Positions 1-9,995 of a stretch of 21,366 bases of DNA are shown here, one piece after another; within the stretch, counting starts at the first letter, position 1, and the number at the start of each line of letters is the position of its first letter. Below the pieces are notes generated by a model that saw only the letters and a program-made list of their open reading frames with translations, was not told where the DNA came from and did no database searches. Both the position numbers and the translations under genes were made by a program. This DNA comes from Paulinella micropora (Eukaryota > Cercozoa > Imbricatea > Euglyphida): contig BJOX01000211.1 in assembly GCA_009731375.1 (NCBI GenBank), positions 129,105 through 150,470 on the forward strand, read 5' to 3'.

Positions 1-166
1 GGGGGACATGGAATACATGCCCACATACATAACTTTTATAGATATAGAATGCATACATATACACAAATACACATAGATACTTAGGCACACTAGCCACATA
101 CATATACAACTAATACATACATACATACACACACACATACATACATACATACACACACATACATAC

Positions 167-197
<31 letters not shown>

Positions 198-200
198 CAG
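1..200. repeat. Degenerate CATA/CA microsatellite
   Basis: The stretch is mostly (CATA)n and (CA)n with many point changes in the first 110 bases and cleaner tetranucleotides afterwards. It ends in ACAG, which acts as the acceptor edge of the first partial copy of exon A. I see no gene in it. It would be the 3' part of an intron of the NHL gene if that gene extends upstream of the window. Confidence 0.85.
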
Positions 201-221
201 GCTGCGAGCCCTAGAAAATTC
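201..221 (+). pseudogene. Partial upstream copy of exon A (acceptor edge)
   Basis: These bases repeat the first 21 bases of exon A (295 onward) with one change, and are preceded by the same ACAG acceptor. After the copy the sequence falls back into CATA repeats, so no donor is present and it cannot be a complete exon. It is an upstream 'echo' that keeps only the 5' edge of the exon. Confidence 0.7.
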
Positions 222-294
222 ATACAATTTATTAATACATACATGCATACATACATACATACATACATACACATACATACATACATACATACAG

Positions 295-350
295 GCTGCG
301 AGTCCTAGAAAATTCTCAGGTACTCGGTCCCGTTCATTCAGCAAAGAAGG
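295..350 (+). CDS. NHL-repeat gene, exon A (partial gene)
   Basis: The island is bordered by ACAG and by GG followed by GTAATT, so it fits a 56-nt exon that starts in phase 0 and leaves two bases (GG). It reads AASPRKFSGTRSRSFSKE plus a Gly codon completed in exon B. The spacing F-S-x-x-R-x5-K-E-G matches exons G/H of the same gene (F-S-N-L-R-x5-K-E-G), which is the segment before the first strand of an NHL blade. A second frame is open too, but only this one keeps phase with exon B. Upstream (201) and downstream (627) partial copies flank it. The acceptor lacks a normal pyrimidine tract because it sits in a CATA array. The NHL assignment of A alone is weaker than for D to J. Confidence 0.55.
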
Positions 351-360
351 GTAATTATCA

Positions 361-505
361 TTCTCATCATTATCTCATCATCATCATCATCGTCGTCGTC
401 GTCGTCGCCATCACCATCACCATCACCGTCATTGTCATCATCATCATCATCATCATCATCGTCACCACCACCATAATCATCACCATCATCATCATCACCA
501 TCACC

Positions 506-539
<34 letters not shown>

Positions 540-579
540 TCACCACCATCATCACCATCACCACCACCATCATCACCAC

Positions 580-624
<45 letters not shown>

Positions 625-1683
625 TACTAGAAAGTTCTCAGGTACTCTGTCACATTCATTCAGCACAGAAGGGTAATCATCATTCTCATCATGATTACTA
701 TCATTACTACATCTCATCATCATCATCATCATCATCATCATCACCACCACCACCATCATCACCATCATCATCATCATCATCATCTCCATCATCATCATCA
801 GCATCATCATCATCATCATCATCATCACCATCACCGTCACCATCATCATCATCATCATCACCATCACCATCATCATCACCATCATCATTCTCATCACCAT
901 CATCATCATCATCACCATCATCATCACCATCATCATCACCATCATTTTCATCATCACCATCATTCTCATCAGCATCCTCATTATCATCATCACCATCATT
1001 ATCATTATCATCATTATCATCATCACCATCATTCTCATCGTCATCATTCTCACATCACCATCATTCTTATCATTATAACCGCCATCATCACCATCATCAC
1101 CATCATCACCATCATTTTCATCATCATTCTCATCATCATTCTCATCATTCTCATCAGCATCCTCATTATTATTATCACCGCCATCATCACCATCATCATC
1201 CTCATCATCACAATCATTCTCATCAGCATCCTCATTATCATCATCACCATCATTCTCATCGCCATCATTCTCATCATCTCCATCATTCTCATCATCTCCA
1301 TCATTCTCATCATTATCACCGCCGTCATCACCATCATCACCGCCGTCATCACCATCATCACCATCATCATCATCATTCTTATCATCATTCTTATCATCAT
1401 TCTCATCATCATTCTCATCATCATTCTCATCATCATCATCACCATCATTCTCATCGTCATCATTCTCATCATTATCATCATTATCATCATTCTCATATCA
1501 TTCTCATCATTATCATCACCGTCATCACCATCATCACCATCATTCTCACCATCATCATCACCATCATCATCATTCTCATCGTTATTCTAACCATCATTCT
1601 CGTCATCATTCTTATCATCATTCTCATCATCATTCTCATCATCATTCTCATCATCATTCTCATCATCATTCTCATCATCATTC

Positions 1684-1717
<34 letters not shown>

Positions 1718-2321
1718 TACCATCATATTCTCATCATTGTCATCATGATTATCATCATCATCATCATCATCACCATCATCATCACCATCATCATCACCAT
1801 CATCATCACCATCATCATCACCATCATCATCATCATCATCATCACCATCATCATCACCATCATCATCACCATCATCATCACCATCATCATCACCATCATC
1901 ATCACCATCATCATCATCATCATCATCACTATCATCATCACCATCATCATCATCACCATCATCACCATCATCATCATCATCATCACCATCATCATCACCA
2001 TCATCATCACCATCATCACCATCATCATCACCATCATCATCATCACCATCATCACCACCATCATCATCACCATCATCATCACCATCATCATCATCACCAA
2101 CATCATCATCATCATCACCATCATCATCACCATCATCATCACCATCATCATCATCATCATCATCATCATCATTATTCTCATCGTCACCGTCATGATCATT
2201 ATCAGCACTGTATCATCATCATCATCGTCATCACCATCACCACCATCACCACCACCATCATCATCATCATCATCATCATCACCACGACCACCACCACCAT
2301 CATCATCGTCGTCATCAGCAT

Positions 2322-2356
<35 letters not shown>

Positions 2357-2396
2357 TATCACCATCACCACCATCATCGTCGTCGTCGTCATCATC
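361..2396. repeat. 2-kb ATC/CAC trinucleotide array
   Basis: This is (CAT/ATC)n with CAC, GTC and TTC variants, including 15- to 18-base higher-order units such as repeated CATCATTCT blocks (1260-1700) and CACCATCATCAT blocks (1760-2160). It holds one island, the downstream copy of exon A at 627. Open frames reading poly-His, poly-Ile-Thr or poly-Met on either strand are by-products of the period of three and show no protein-like composition. It lies in the intron between exons A and B. Confidence 0.9.
627..672 (+). pseudogene. Partial downstream copy of exon A (donor edge)
   Basis: The last 46 bases of exon A recur here with several substitutions, ending in the same GG before GTAATC, so the donor edge is kept. 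The acceptor and the first ten bases are replaced by ATC repeat. The frame remains open (RKFSGTLSHSFSTE), which suggests a fairly recent copy, but without an acceptor it is not a complete exon. Confidence 0.7.
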
Positions 2397-2431
<35 letters not shown>

Positions 2432-2490
2432 CGACGACGATGATGATGATGGTGGTGATGGTGGTGGTGATGGTGATGATGACGATGTGA
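2397..2490. repeat. Inverted ATG block inside the ATC array
   Basis: At 2390-2403 the array turns over through a perfect 14-bp palindrome centred on TCGA and becomes (ATG)n/(GTG)n. It turns back at the GATATC palindrome at 2489-2494. The inverted block contains ACGACGACG and GGTGGTGATGG, reverse complements of CGT and CCACCATCACC variants in the flanking array. This reads as a hairpin-mediated inversion of about 90 bases. Confidence 0.7.
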
Positions 2491-2508
2491 TATCATCATT
2501 ATCGTCAC

Positions 2509-2541
<33 letters not shown>

Positions 2542-2700
2542 TATCATCATCATCATCATCACCAACATCATCATTCTCATCATCACCATCATGATTAGTA
2601 TCATGACTACATCACCACCACCACCACCACCACCATCACCACCGCCACCACCACCACCGCCATCATCACCACCACCATCATTATCATCATCATTATTACG
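2491..2700. repeat. ATC/CAC array, distal part
   Basis: The trinucleotide array resumes in the original orientation, becomes CACCAC-rich near 2610-2680, and ends at a short unique stretch (about 2700-2735) that I cannot assign. Confidence 0.8.
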
Positions 2701-2755
2701 CTTGCTTGTTGTTTGTTGCCTATAGACCTATGATGTATGTGTGATGATGATGATG

Positions 2756-2788
<33 letters not shown>

Positions 2789-2806
2789 TGTATGTATGTA
2801 TCTGTG

Positions 2807-2840
<34 letters not shown>

Positions 2841-2874
2841 TGTATATGTATGTTATGTTATGTTGTATGTATAG

Positions 2875-2911
2875 ATCAACACTAAGGAGGCGAAACAGCG
2901 AAAAAATGGAT
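2875..2911 (+). CDS. NHL-repeat gene, candidate exon B (copy 1 of 3)
   Basis: Acceptor TATAG precedes a 37-nt island, and GTATGT follows as a good donor. The first base completes the Gly codon left by exon A, then the frame reads STLRRRNSEKMD and exits in phase 0. In an NHL blade this follows the 'KEG' of exon A, where the L-Y-x-A-D-N motif normally sits. Only L and N align, so the assignment rests mainly on phase. Copies 2 (3072) and 3 (3315) are identical over the first 34 bases, so which copy is spliced cannot be told from sequence. The GTATGT donor could arise by chance inside the TATG array. Confidence 0.4.
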
Positions 2912-3071
2912 GTATGTATGATGATGATGATATTTGTATGTATGTATGTATGTATGTATCTGTGTATCTGTGTATGTATGTATGTATTGTATGCATGTAT
3001 GTATGTATGTATGTATGTATATCTGTGTATGTATGTATGTATGGATCTATCTATCTATGTTGTATGTATAG

Positions 3072-3108
3072 ATCAACACTAAGGAGGCGAAACAGCGAAA
3101 AAATGGAT
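3072..3108 (+). repeat. Exon B, copy 2 of 3
   Basis: All 37 bases are identical to copy 1, including the TATAG acceptor and GTATGT donor. It is an equally good candidate for the used exon, or the three could be alternatives. If two were spliced together the frame would shift, because 37 is not a multiple of three. Confidence 0.75.
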
Positions 3109-3314
3109 GTATGTATGATGTATGCATGTATGTATGTATGTATGTATGTATGTATGTATGTGTTTATGTATGTATGTATGTATGTATGTATGTATGTACG
3201 TACGCATGTACGTATGTATGTATGTATGTATGATGATGATGATATTTGTATGTATGTATGTACGTCTGTGTATGTATGTATGTATGTATCTATCTATCTA
3301 TGTTCTATGTATAG

Positions 3315-3348
3315 ATCAACACTAAGGAGGCGAAACAGCGAAAAAATG
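3315..3348 (+). repeat. Exon B, copy 3 of 3
   Basis: Thirty-four bases identical to copies 1 and 2 with the TATAG acceptor. The copy diverges after the ATG codon into GTCATAAGC, which is itself a possible donor in the same phase. The next array has the opposite strand orientation (CATA), so this copy sits at the boundary. Confidence 0.75.
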
Positions 3349-3350
3349 GT

Positions 3351-3500
3351 CATAAGCATACAACACATACAATACATACACAGATACATACATACATACA
3401 TACATACATACATACATACATACGTATGCATGCATAAATACATACACACATACACATGCATACACACATGCACATACATACATGCACATACATACATGCA

Positions 3501-3532
<32 letters not shown>

Positions 3533-3824
3533 CATACATATACATACATATACATACATATACATACATATGCATAGATACATACATACATACATACATA
3601 TATACATAGATACATACATACATACATACATCGTATACAAACATACATACATACATACATCGTATACAAACATACACACATACATACATACATACATACA
3701 TACATACATACATACATACATGCATACCTCATACATACACACACTCACAAACACACATCTCCAAACATACATACATACATATATATATATATATGTATGT
3801 ATGCATGTATGTATGTATGTATAG
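3351..3824. repeat. CATA array with foldback junction to TATG
   Basis: (CATA)n with variant blocks such as ATCGTATACAAACATAC (about 3631 and 3659) runs to about 3779. Through a TATATA centre it then becomes (TATG)n at 3793-3822. The two halves are complementary, so the junction can form a hairpin. The array ends at the TATAG acceptor of the first exon C copy. No gene is seen. Confidence 0.85.
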
Positions 3825-3874
3825 GAATCGTCAGGAGCTTTGACGCGCAACACACCAGGGCTATGGAAAATCAC

Positions 3875-3876
<2 letters not shown>
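3825..3876 (+). pseudogene. Upstream copy of exon C (donor lost)
   Basis: The copy matches the first 50 or so bases of exon C at 4057, with the same ATAGGAATCG acceptor edge. After AAAATCAC it runs into (AT)n with no GT, so the donor side is missing. Confidence 0.75.
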
Positions 3877-3932
<56 letters not shown>

Positions 3933-3990
3933 GTATATGGAAAATACTATATATCTTTGACGCACAACACACCGGGGCTATGGAAAATCA

Positions 3991-4033
<43 letters not shown>

Positions 4034-4056
4034 TATATATATATACATATATATAG
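3877..4056. repeat. AT dinucleotide arrays with a truncated exon C copy
   Basis: Two (AT)n tracts flank a truncated middle copy of exon C at 3956-3992, which begins at TTTGACGC and ends at AAAATCAC. A further scrap, TATGGAAAATAC at about 3936, matches the end of the same exon. This copy has neither acceptor nor donor. Confidence 0.75.
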
Positions 4057-4121
4057 GAATCGTCAGGAGCTTTGACGCGCAACACACCAGGGCTATGGAA
4101 AATCACAACGTGGATTGGCTC
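4057..4121 (+). CDS. NHL-repeat gene, exon C
   Basis: The intact copy has acceptor ATATAG and a donor GTAAAG at 4122, giving 65 nt that enter in phase 0 and leave TC. The frame reads ESSGALTRNTPGLWKITT then WIG plus a Ser codon finished in exon D. I-T-T-W-I-G-S followed by T-S-G-Y-K-D-G matches the NHL linker pattern V-T-T-L-A-G-x-x-G-x-x-D-G, and P-G-L-W-K-I-T fits the blade strand before it. An alternative donor at 4110 keeps the same phase but gives a poorer linker. Two decayed copies lie upstream. A GA then G homopolymer and an assembly gap follow in the intron. Confidence 0.65.
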
Positions 4122-4125
4122 GTAA

Positions 4126-4138
4126 AGAGAGAGAGAGA

Positions 4139-4169
<31 letters not shown>

Positions 4170-4171
4170 AA
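4126..4171. repeat. GA and poly-G tract at gap edge
   Basis: A short (GA)n run passes into about 29 G residues and then into N. The homopolymer probably stopped sequencing or assembly. Confidence 0.8.
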
Positions 4172-4471
4172 NNNNNNNNNNNNNNNNNNNNNNNNNNNNN
4201 NNNNNNNNNNNNNNNNNNNNNNNNNNNNNNNNNNNNNNNNNNNNNNNNNNNNNNNNNNNNNNNNNNNNNNNNNNNNNNNNNNNNNNNNNNNNNNNNNNNN
4301 NNNNNNNNNNNNNNNNNNNNNNNNNNNNNNNNNNNNNNNNNNNNNNNNNNNNNNNNNNNNNNNNNNNNNNNNNNNNNNNNNNNNNNNNNNNNNNNNNNNN
4401 NNNNNNNNNNNNNNNNNNNNNNNNNNNNNNNNNNNNNNNNNNNNNNNNNNNNNNNNNNNNNNNNNNNNNNN
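4172..4471. other. Assembly gap, 300 N
   Basis: Unknown sequence. It lies within the intron between exons C and D, so no exon is required here for the reading frame. Confidence 0.99.
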
Positions 4472-4482
4472 GAGGAGTATGG

Positions 4483-4513
<31 letters not shown>

Positions 4514-4545
4514 CATACATACATACATGCAATTGTTGTGTGTAG

Positions 4546-4591
4546 AACGAGTGGATACAAAGACGGCAATCGCGTCCTCGCCCAGATGGAG
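4546..4591 (+). CDS. NHL-repeat gene, exon D
   Basis: The 46-nt island has a TGTGTAG acceptor and a GGAG/GTCAGT donor. The first base completes the Ser codon from exon C, then it reads TSGYKDGNRVLAQME and exits in phase 0. The segment G-Y-K-D-G-N-x4-A-Q-M is the classic NHL inter-blade linker (G-x-x-D-G-x4-A-x-F). It joins directly to SPGGVAVGP in exon E to complete the start of a blade. This is the only exon without repeated copies among the readable sequence, though the upstream gap could hide some. Confidence 0.8.
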
Positions 4592-4615
4592 GTCAGTGAT
4601 GTGTATATTTAGAGT

Positions 4616-6060
4616 TATGTGTAATGTTTTCGTTATGTAATGTAATGTCATGGCATGCCATGTCATGTCATGTAAATGTAATGTAAAGGCGATGTATATG
4701 TTATGTAAATGTGATGTAAATGTAATGAACGTGATGTAAATGTCATGTAAATGTCATGTAAATGTAATATAATGTAATGTAAATGTAATGTAAATGTAAT
4801 GTAAATGTAATGTAAATGTAATGTAAATGTAATGTAAATGTAATGTAAATGTAATGTAAATGTAATGTAAATGTAAATGTAAATGTAAATGTAATGTAAA
4901 TGTAATGTAAATGTAACTGTAAATGTAATTGTAAATGTAACTGTAAATGTAACTGTAAATGTAAATGTAAATGTAAATGTAAATGTAATGTAAATGTAAT
5001 GAATGTAAATGTAAATGTAAATGTAAATGTAAATGTCATGTAAATGTCATGTAAATGTCATGTAAATGTAAACGTAAATGTAAATGCAATGTAAATGTAA
5101 TGTAAATGTAATGTAAATGTAAATGTAAATGTAATGTAAATGTAAATGTCATGTAAATGTCATGTAAATGTCATATAAATGTCATATAAATGTCGTGCAC
5201 ATGTACATGTAAATGTAAATGTAAATGTAAATGTCATGTAAATGTCATGTAAATGTCATGTAAATGTCATGTAAATGTCATGTATATGTCATGTATATGA
5301 TGTCATGTATATGTCATGTATATGTAATGTAAATGTCATGTAAATGTCATGTAAATGTCATGTAAATGCCATGTAAACGTAATGTAATTGTCATGTAAAT
5401 GTAATGTAAATGTAATGTAAATGTAATTTAAATGTAATGTAAATATAATGTAAATATAATGTAAATGCAATGTAAATGCAATGTAAATGTAATGTATATG
5501 TCATGTATATGTCATGTAATTGTAATGTAAATGCAATGTAAATGGCATGTAAATGCAATATAAATGCAATGTACATGTAATGTACATGTAATGTATATGT
5601 CATGTAAATGTCATGTAAATGTAATGTAAATGTAATGTAAATGTAATGTAAATGTAATGTAAATGTAATGTAAATGTAATGTAAATGTAATGTAAATGTA
5701 ATGTAAATATAATGTAAATGCAATGTAAATGCAATGTAAATGCAATGTAAATGCAATGTAAGTGTCATGTAAATGCAATCTAAATGTCATGTACATGCAA
5801 TGTAAATGCAATGTAAATGTCGTGTATATGTCATGTAAATGTCATGTAAATGGCATGTAAATATAATGTAAATGCAATGTAAATGCAATGTAAATGCAAT
5901 ATAAATGCAATGTAAATGCAATGTAAATGCAATGTAAATGCAATATAAATGCAATCTAAATGCAAATGTAAATGTAAATGTAATGTAAATGAATGTAATG
6001 TAATGTGATGTCATGTAATGTCATGTTATGTCATGCAAGGTAAATCATGTTATGTAAGGT
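4616..6060. repeat. TGTAA/TGTAAA mixed pentamer-hexamer array
   Basis: About 1.4 kb is built from ATGTA, ATGTC and AATGTA units, often in 11-base combinations of a pentamer and a hexamer. Local variants (ATGCA, ATGTC, ATGTAT) come in blocks, which indicates segmental amplification. The intron begins with GTCAGTGATGTG at the donor of exon D, and the array could have grown from that ATGTGTAATGT-like sequence. Apparent frames such as Thr-Leu-His-Leu on the minus strand are repeat artefacts. Confidence 0.9.
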
Positions 6061-6061
6061 C

Positions 6062-6062
6062 A

Positions 6063-6143
<81 letters not shown>

Positions 6144-6210
6144 ATGTATGCATGTATGTATGTATGTGTGTGTGTGTGTGTACGTGTGTACGTGAGTACG
6201 TGTGTGTAAG
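6062..6210. repeat. GT dinucleotide array with TATG segment
   Basis: (TG)n alternating with TATG tetranucleotides and TACGTG variants interrupts the pentamer array. GT arrays can adopt Z-DNA, but nothing here shows a function. Confidence 0.85.
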
Positions 6211-7130
6211 TGTAATGAAATGTAATGTTAAAGTAATTTAATGTAATGTAATGTAATGTAATGTAATGTGATGTAATGTAATGTAATGTGATGTAATGTA
6301 ACGTAACGTAATGTAACGTAATGTAATGTAACGTCATGTAACGTCATGTAACGTCATGTAACGTACTGTAACGAAATGTAACGTAATGTCATGTCATGTC
6401 ATGTCATGCCATGTCATGCCATATAATGTCATGGTATTGTCATGTTATCTTTATGTAATGTAAGGTAATGTAATCTAATGTCATGTCATGTAATCTTCAT
6501 GTCATGTCATGTCAGTCATGTCATGTCATGTCATGTCATGTCATGCCATGCCATGCCATGCCATGCCATGCCATGCCATACCATGCCATGCCATGCCATG
6601 GCATGCCATGTCATGTCAATGTCCATGTCATGTCATGTCATGTCATGTAATGTAATGTAAGTAATTTAATGTAATGTAATGCAATGTAATGCGATGTAAT
6701 GCAATTAATGTAATGAAATGCAAGATAATGTAATGTAATGCAATGTAATGCAATTAATGCAATGTAATGCAATGCAAGCAATGCAATGTCATGTAGTGCA
6801 AGGTAATGCAAGGTTATGTAATGTGATGTAATGTTATGTAATGTTATGTAATGTAATGTACTGTAATCTTAATGTAATCTTAATGTAATGTAATGTAATG
6901 TAATGTAATGTAACGTAATGTAATGTAATCTAATACAATGTAATGCTATGTAATACCATGTAATGTGTAATGTAATGTAATGTAATGTAATGTACAGTAC
7001 TGTCAACATAACGTAAGGTAATGCAAGGTAATGTCATGTCATGTCATGTCATGTCATGTCATGTCATGTCATGTCATGTACATACATGTAAGTGTAAATG
7101 TAAATGTGATTTAATGTATGAATGTATGTA
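6211..7130. repeat. ATGTA/ATGTC/ATGCC pentamer array
   Basis: Pentamers in blocks: AATGT, ACGTA, CATGT, then CATGC at about 6540-6610, then ATGCA and AATGT again, ending with (CATGT)n at 7030-7080. A 14-bp perfect palindrome centred on CCATGG lies at 6592-6605. No exon-like island is seen in this 0.9 kb. The array belongs to the intron between exons D and E. Confidence 0.9.
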
Positions 7131-7135
7131 TGTAG

Positions 7136-7171
7136 TCACCTGGAGGGGTAGCAGTAGGCCCCAAAGATCAG
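7136..7171 (+). CDS. NHL-repeat gene, exon E
   Basis: Acceptor TATGTAG precedes 36 nt reading [12 protein letters not shown] in phase 0 to phase 0. P-G-G-V-A-V-G-P is the NHL blade start (P-x-G-V-A-V-D-x-x-G). The next residues of a blade, V-Y-x-x-D-T-G-N-H-R, are exactly what exon F supplies in phase. The donor is GTCCAC, which is weak, but the same CAG/GTCCACACTA border is kept in the partial copy at 7269. A longer exon running into the TCTA array would read VHTTY and lose the blade. Confidence 0.7.
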
Positions 7172-7186
7172 GTCCACACTACCTAC

Positions 7187-7245
<59 letters not shown>

Positions 7246-7268
7246 CCTATATATCTATATATCTATCT

Positions 7269-7290
7269 GGGGGTTACAATGACCAGGTCC
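7269..7290 (+). pseudogene. Partial downstream copy of exon E (donor edge)
   Basis: GGGGTTACAATGACCAG followed by GTCCACACTATC resembles the 3' half of exon E with an internal deletion, and keeps the donor border. The acceptor is replaced by TCTA repeat, so it is a 3'-edge echo. Confidence 0.65.
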
Positions 7291-7293
7291 ACA

Positions 7294-7360
<67 letters not shown>

Positions 7361-7367
7361 ATCTATA

Positions 7368-7413
<46 letters not shown>

Positions 7414-7414
7414 C

Positions 7415-7490
<76 letters not shown>

Positions 7491-7599
7491 GTATCTATCT
7501 ATCTAATCTATCTAATCTATCTAATCTATCTAATCTATCTAATCTACCTATCTATCTATCTATCTATCTACCTACCTACCTACCTACCTACCTACCTAC

Positions 7600-7651
<52 letters not shown>

Positions 7652-7661
7652 TTATCTATCT

Positions 7662-7671
7662 NNNNNNNNNN
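7662..7671. other. Assembly gap, 10 N
   Basis: Ten N inside TCTA repeat mark a join of unknown size. Confidence 0.99.
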
Positions 7672-7705
7672 CGATCTATCTATCGATTGATCTATCCTAT
7701 TTGTC

Positions 7706-7763
<58 letters not shown>

Positions 7764-7898
7764 CTCTCTCTCTCTCTTCTCTCTATCTATCTATCTATCT
7801 ATCTATATATCTATCGATCGATCGATCGATCTATCCTATCTATCCTATCTATCTATCCATCCATCCATCCATCCATCCATCCATCTATCCATCTATCC

Positions 7899-7941
<43 letters not shown>

Positions 7942-7950
7942 CATCTATCC

Positions 7951-8003
<53 letters not shown>

Positions 8004-8020
8004 CCTATCTACCTATCTAC

Positions 8021-8058
<38 letters not shown>

Positions 8059-8194
8059 GTATCTATCTATCTATCTATCTATTCATCTGTCTATCTGTCT
8101 GTCTGTCTATCTATCTATATCTATCTATACACCTATCTATCTATATATCTATCTATCTATCTATCTAATCTATCTAATCTATCTAATCTATCTA

Positions 8195-8263
<69 letters not shown>

Positions 8264-8301
8264 CCTACCTACCTACCTACCTACCTACCTACCTACCTAT
8301 A

Positions 8302-8344
<43 letters not shown>

Positions 8345-8382
8345 TTATCGATCTATCTATCGATTGATCTATCCTATTTGTC

Positions 8383-8440
<58 letters not shown>

Positions 8441-8575
8441 CTCTCTCTCTCTCTTCTCTCTATCTATCTATCTATCTATCTATATATCTATCGATCGATC
8501 GATCGATCTATCCTATCTATCCTATCTATCTATCCATCCATCCATCCATCCATCCATCCATCTATCCATCTATCC

Positions 8576-8618
<43 letters not shown>

Positions 8619-8627
8619 CATCTATCC

Positions 8628-8680
<53 letters not shown>

Positions 8681-8697
8681 CCTATCTACCTATCTAC

Positions 8698-8735
<38 letters not shown>

Positions 8736-8828
8736 GTATCTATCTATCTATCTATCTATTCATCTGTCTATCTGTCTGTCTGTCTATCTATCTATATCTA
8801 TCTATACACCTATCTATCTATATATCTA
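7672..8828. repeat. 677-bp direct duplication between two gaps
   Basis: The sequence from 7672 recurs from 8349. Every variant block and every array length that I compared agrees up to the second gap at 8829, about 480 bases. Identical microsatellite lengths in both copies suggest that one locus or two alleles were assembled twice. Confidence 0.7.
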
Positions 8829-8838
8829 NNNNNNNNNN
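8829..8838. other. Assembly gap, 10 N
   Basis: Ten N end the second copy of the 677-bp duplication. Confidence 0.99.
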
Positions 8839-8846
8839 TATGTATC

Positions 8847-8914
<68 letters not shown>

Positions 8915-8954
8915 CATCCATCTATCTATCTATCTATCTATCGGTCTACCCATG

Positions 8955-9018
<64 letters not shown>

Positions 9019-9092
9019 GATCGATCGATCGATCTATCCTATCGATCGATCCATCCATCCATCCATCCATCCATCCATCCATCCATCCATCC

Positions 9093-9160
<68 letters not shown>

Positions 9161-9191
9161 GTATATCTATCTATCTGTATATCTATCTGTA

Positions 9192-9256
<65 letters not shown>

Positions 9257-9320
9257 GTATCTATCTATCTATCTATCTATTCATCTGTCGATCTGTCTAT
9301 CTATCTATCTATCTATACAC

Positions 9321-9388
<68 letters not shown>

Positions 9389-9423
9389 TCATCTGTCTAT
9401 CTGTCTATCTATCTATCTATCTA

Positions 9424-9502
<79 letters not shown>

Positions 9503-9518
9503 ATACCTACATACTTAA

Positions 9519-9589
<71 letters not shown>

Positions 9590-9741
9590 CCTGTCTATCT
9601 ATCTATCTATATATCTATCTATTTATCTACCTATCTACCTATCTATTTATCTATTTATCTATTTACCTAACTATCTATCTATCTCTATTTATCTATCTAT
9701 CTATTTATCTATATCTATATCTATCTATCTATCTATCTATA

Positions 9742-9831
<90 letters not shown>

Positions 9832-9885
9832 CCTATCTTTCCATCCATCTATCTATCTATCTATCTATCGGTCTACCCATCTATA

Positions 9886-9888
<3 letters not shown>

Positions 9889-9919
<31 letters not shown>

Positions 9920-9959
9920 TTCTTTCTTTTCTTTCTTTCTTTTCTTTCTTTCTTTCTTT

Positions 9960-9995
<36 letters not shown>

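Larger units (their letters stand above)
2741..3350. repeat. TATG array carrying three exon B copies
   Basis: (TATG)n with short GATGATGATATT interruptions is built into a higher-order repeat. Each unit has a TATG tract, a GTATAG acceptor with exon B, then more TATG. Unit starts at 2875, 3072 and 3315 are spaced about 197 and 243 bases. The GATGATGATGATATTTGTATG block at about 2920 recurs at about 3232, which confirms that whole units were duplicated. Confidence 0.8.
7181..9888. repeat. 2.7-kb TCTA array with higher-order structure
   Basis: (ATCT)n is interrupted by CTAC, CTGT, CCAT, CGAT, AATC and CTCT variant blocks. The variant blocks recur in order (CGAT then CCAT, CTAC, CTGT with TATACACC) at about 7800-8130, 8477-8815 and 9016-9320, so a unit of several hundred bases was amplified. 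The long Ser-Ile-Tyr-Leu frames in all three + frames are repeat artefacts. Confidence 0.9.

Noticed and set aside
90-344. Minus-strand frame beginning LNERDRVPENFLGLAA
   Set aside because: It is the antisense of exon A. The plus strand has matching AG/GT borders, phase agreement with exon B and copies with the same polarity; the minus frame continues into Cys-Met-Tyr-Val repeat.
691-2401. Long open frames of poly-His, poly-Ile-Thr and poly-Met in the ATC array
   Set aside because: They arise from a period-three repeat without stops, occur in several frames and both strands, and have no other residues.
3797-4640. Reading exon C as IVRSFDAQHTRAMENHN
   Set aside because: The frame is open but does not fit phase with exon B and D and has no NHL pattern, while the other frame gives the ITTWIG linker joined in phase to TSGYKDG.
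7021-9670. Ser-Ile-Tyr-Leu open frames up to 430 codons
   Set aside because: (ATCT)n reads as I-Y-L-S in all three frames, so openness carries no information.
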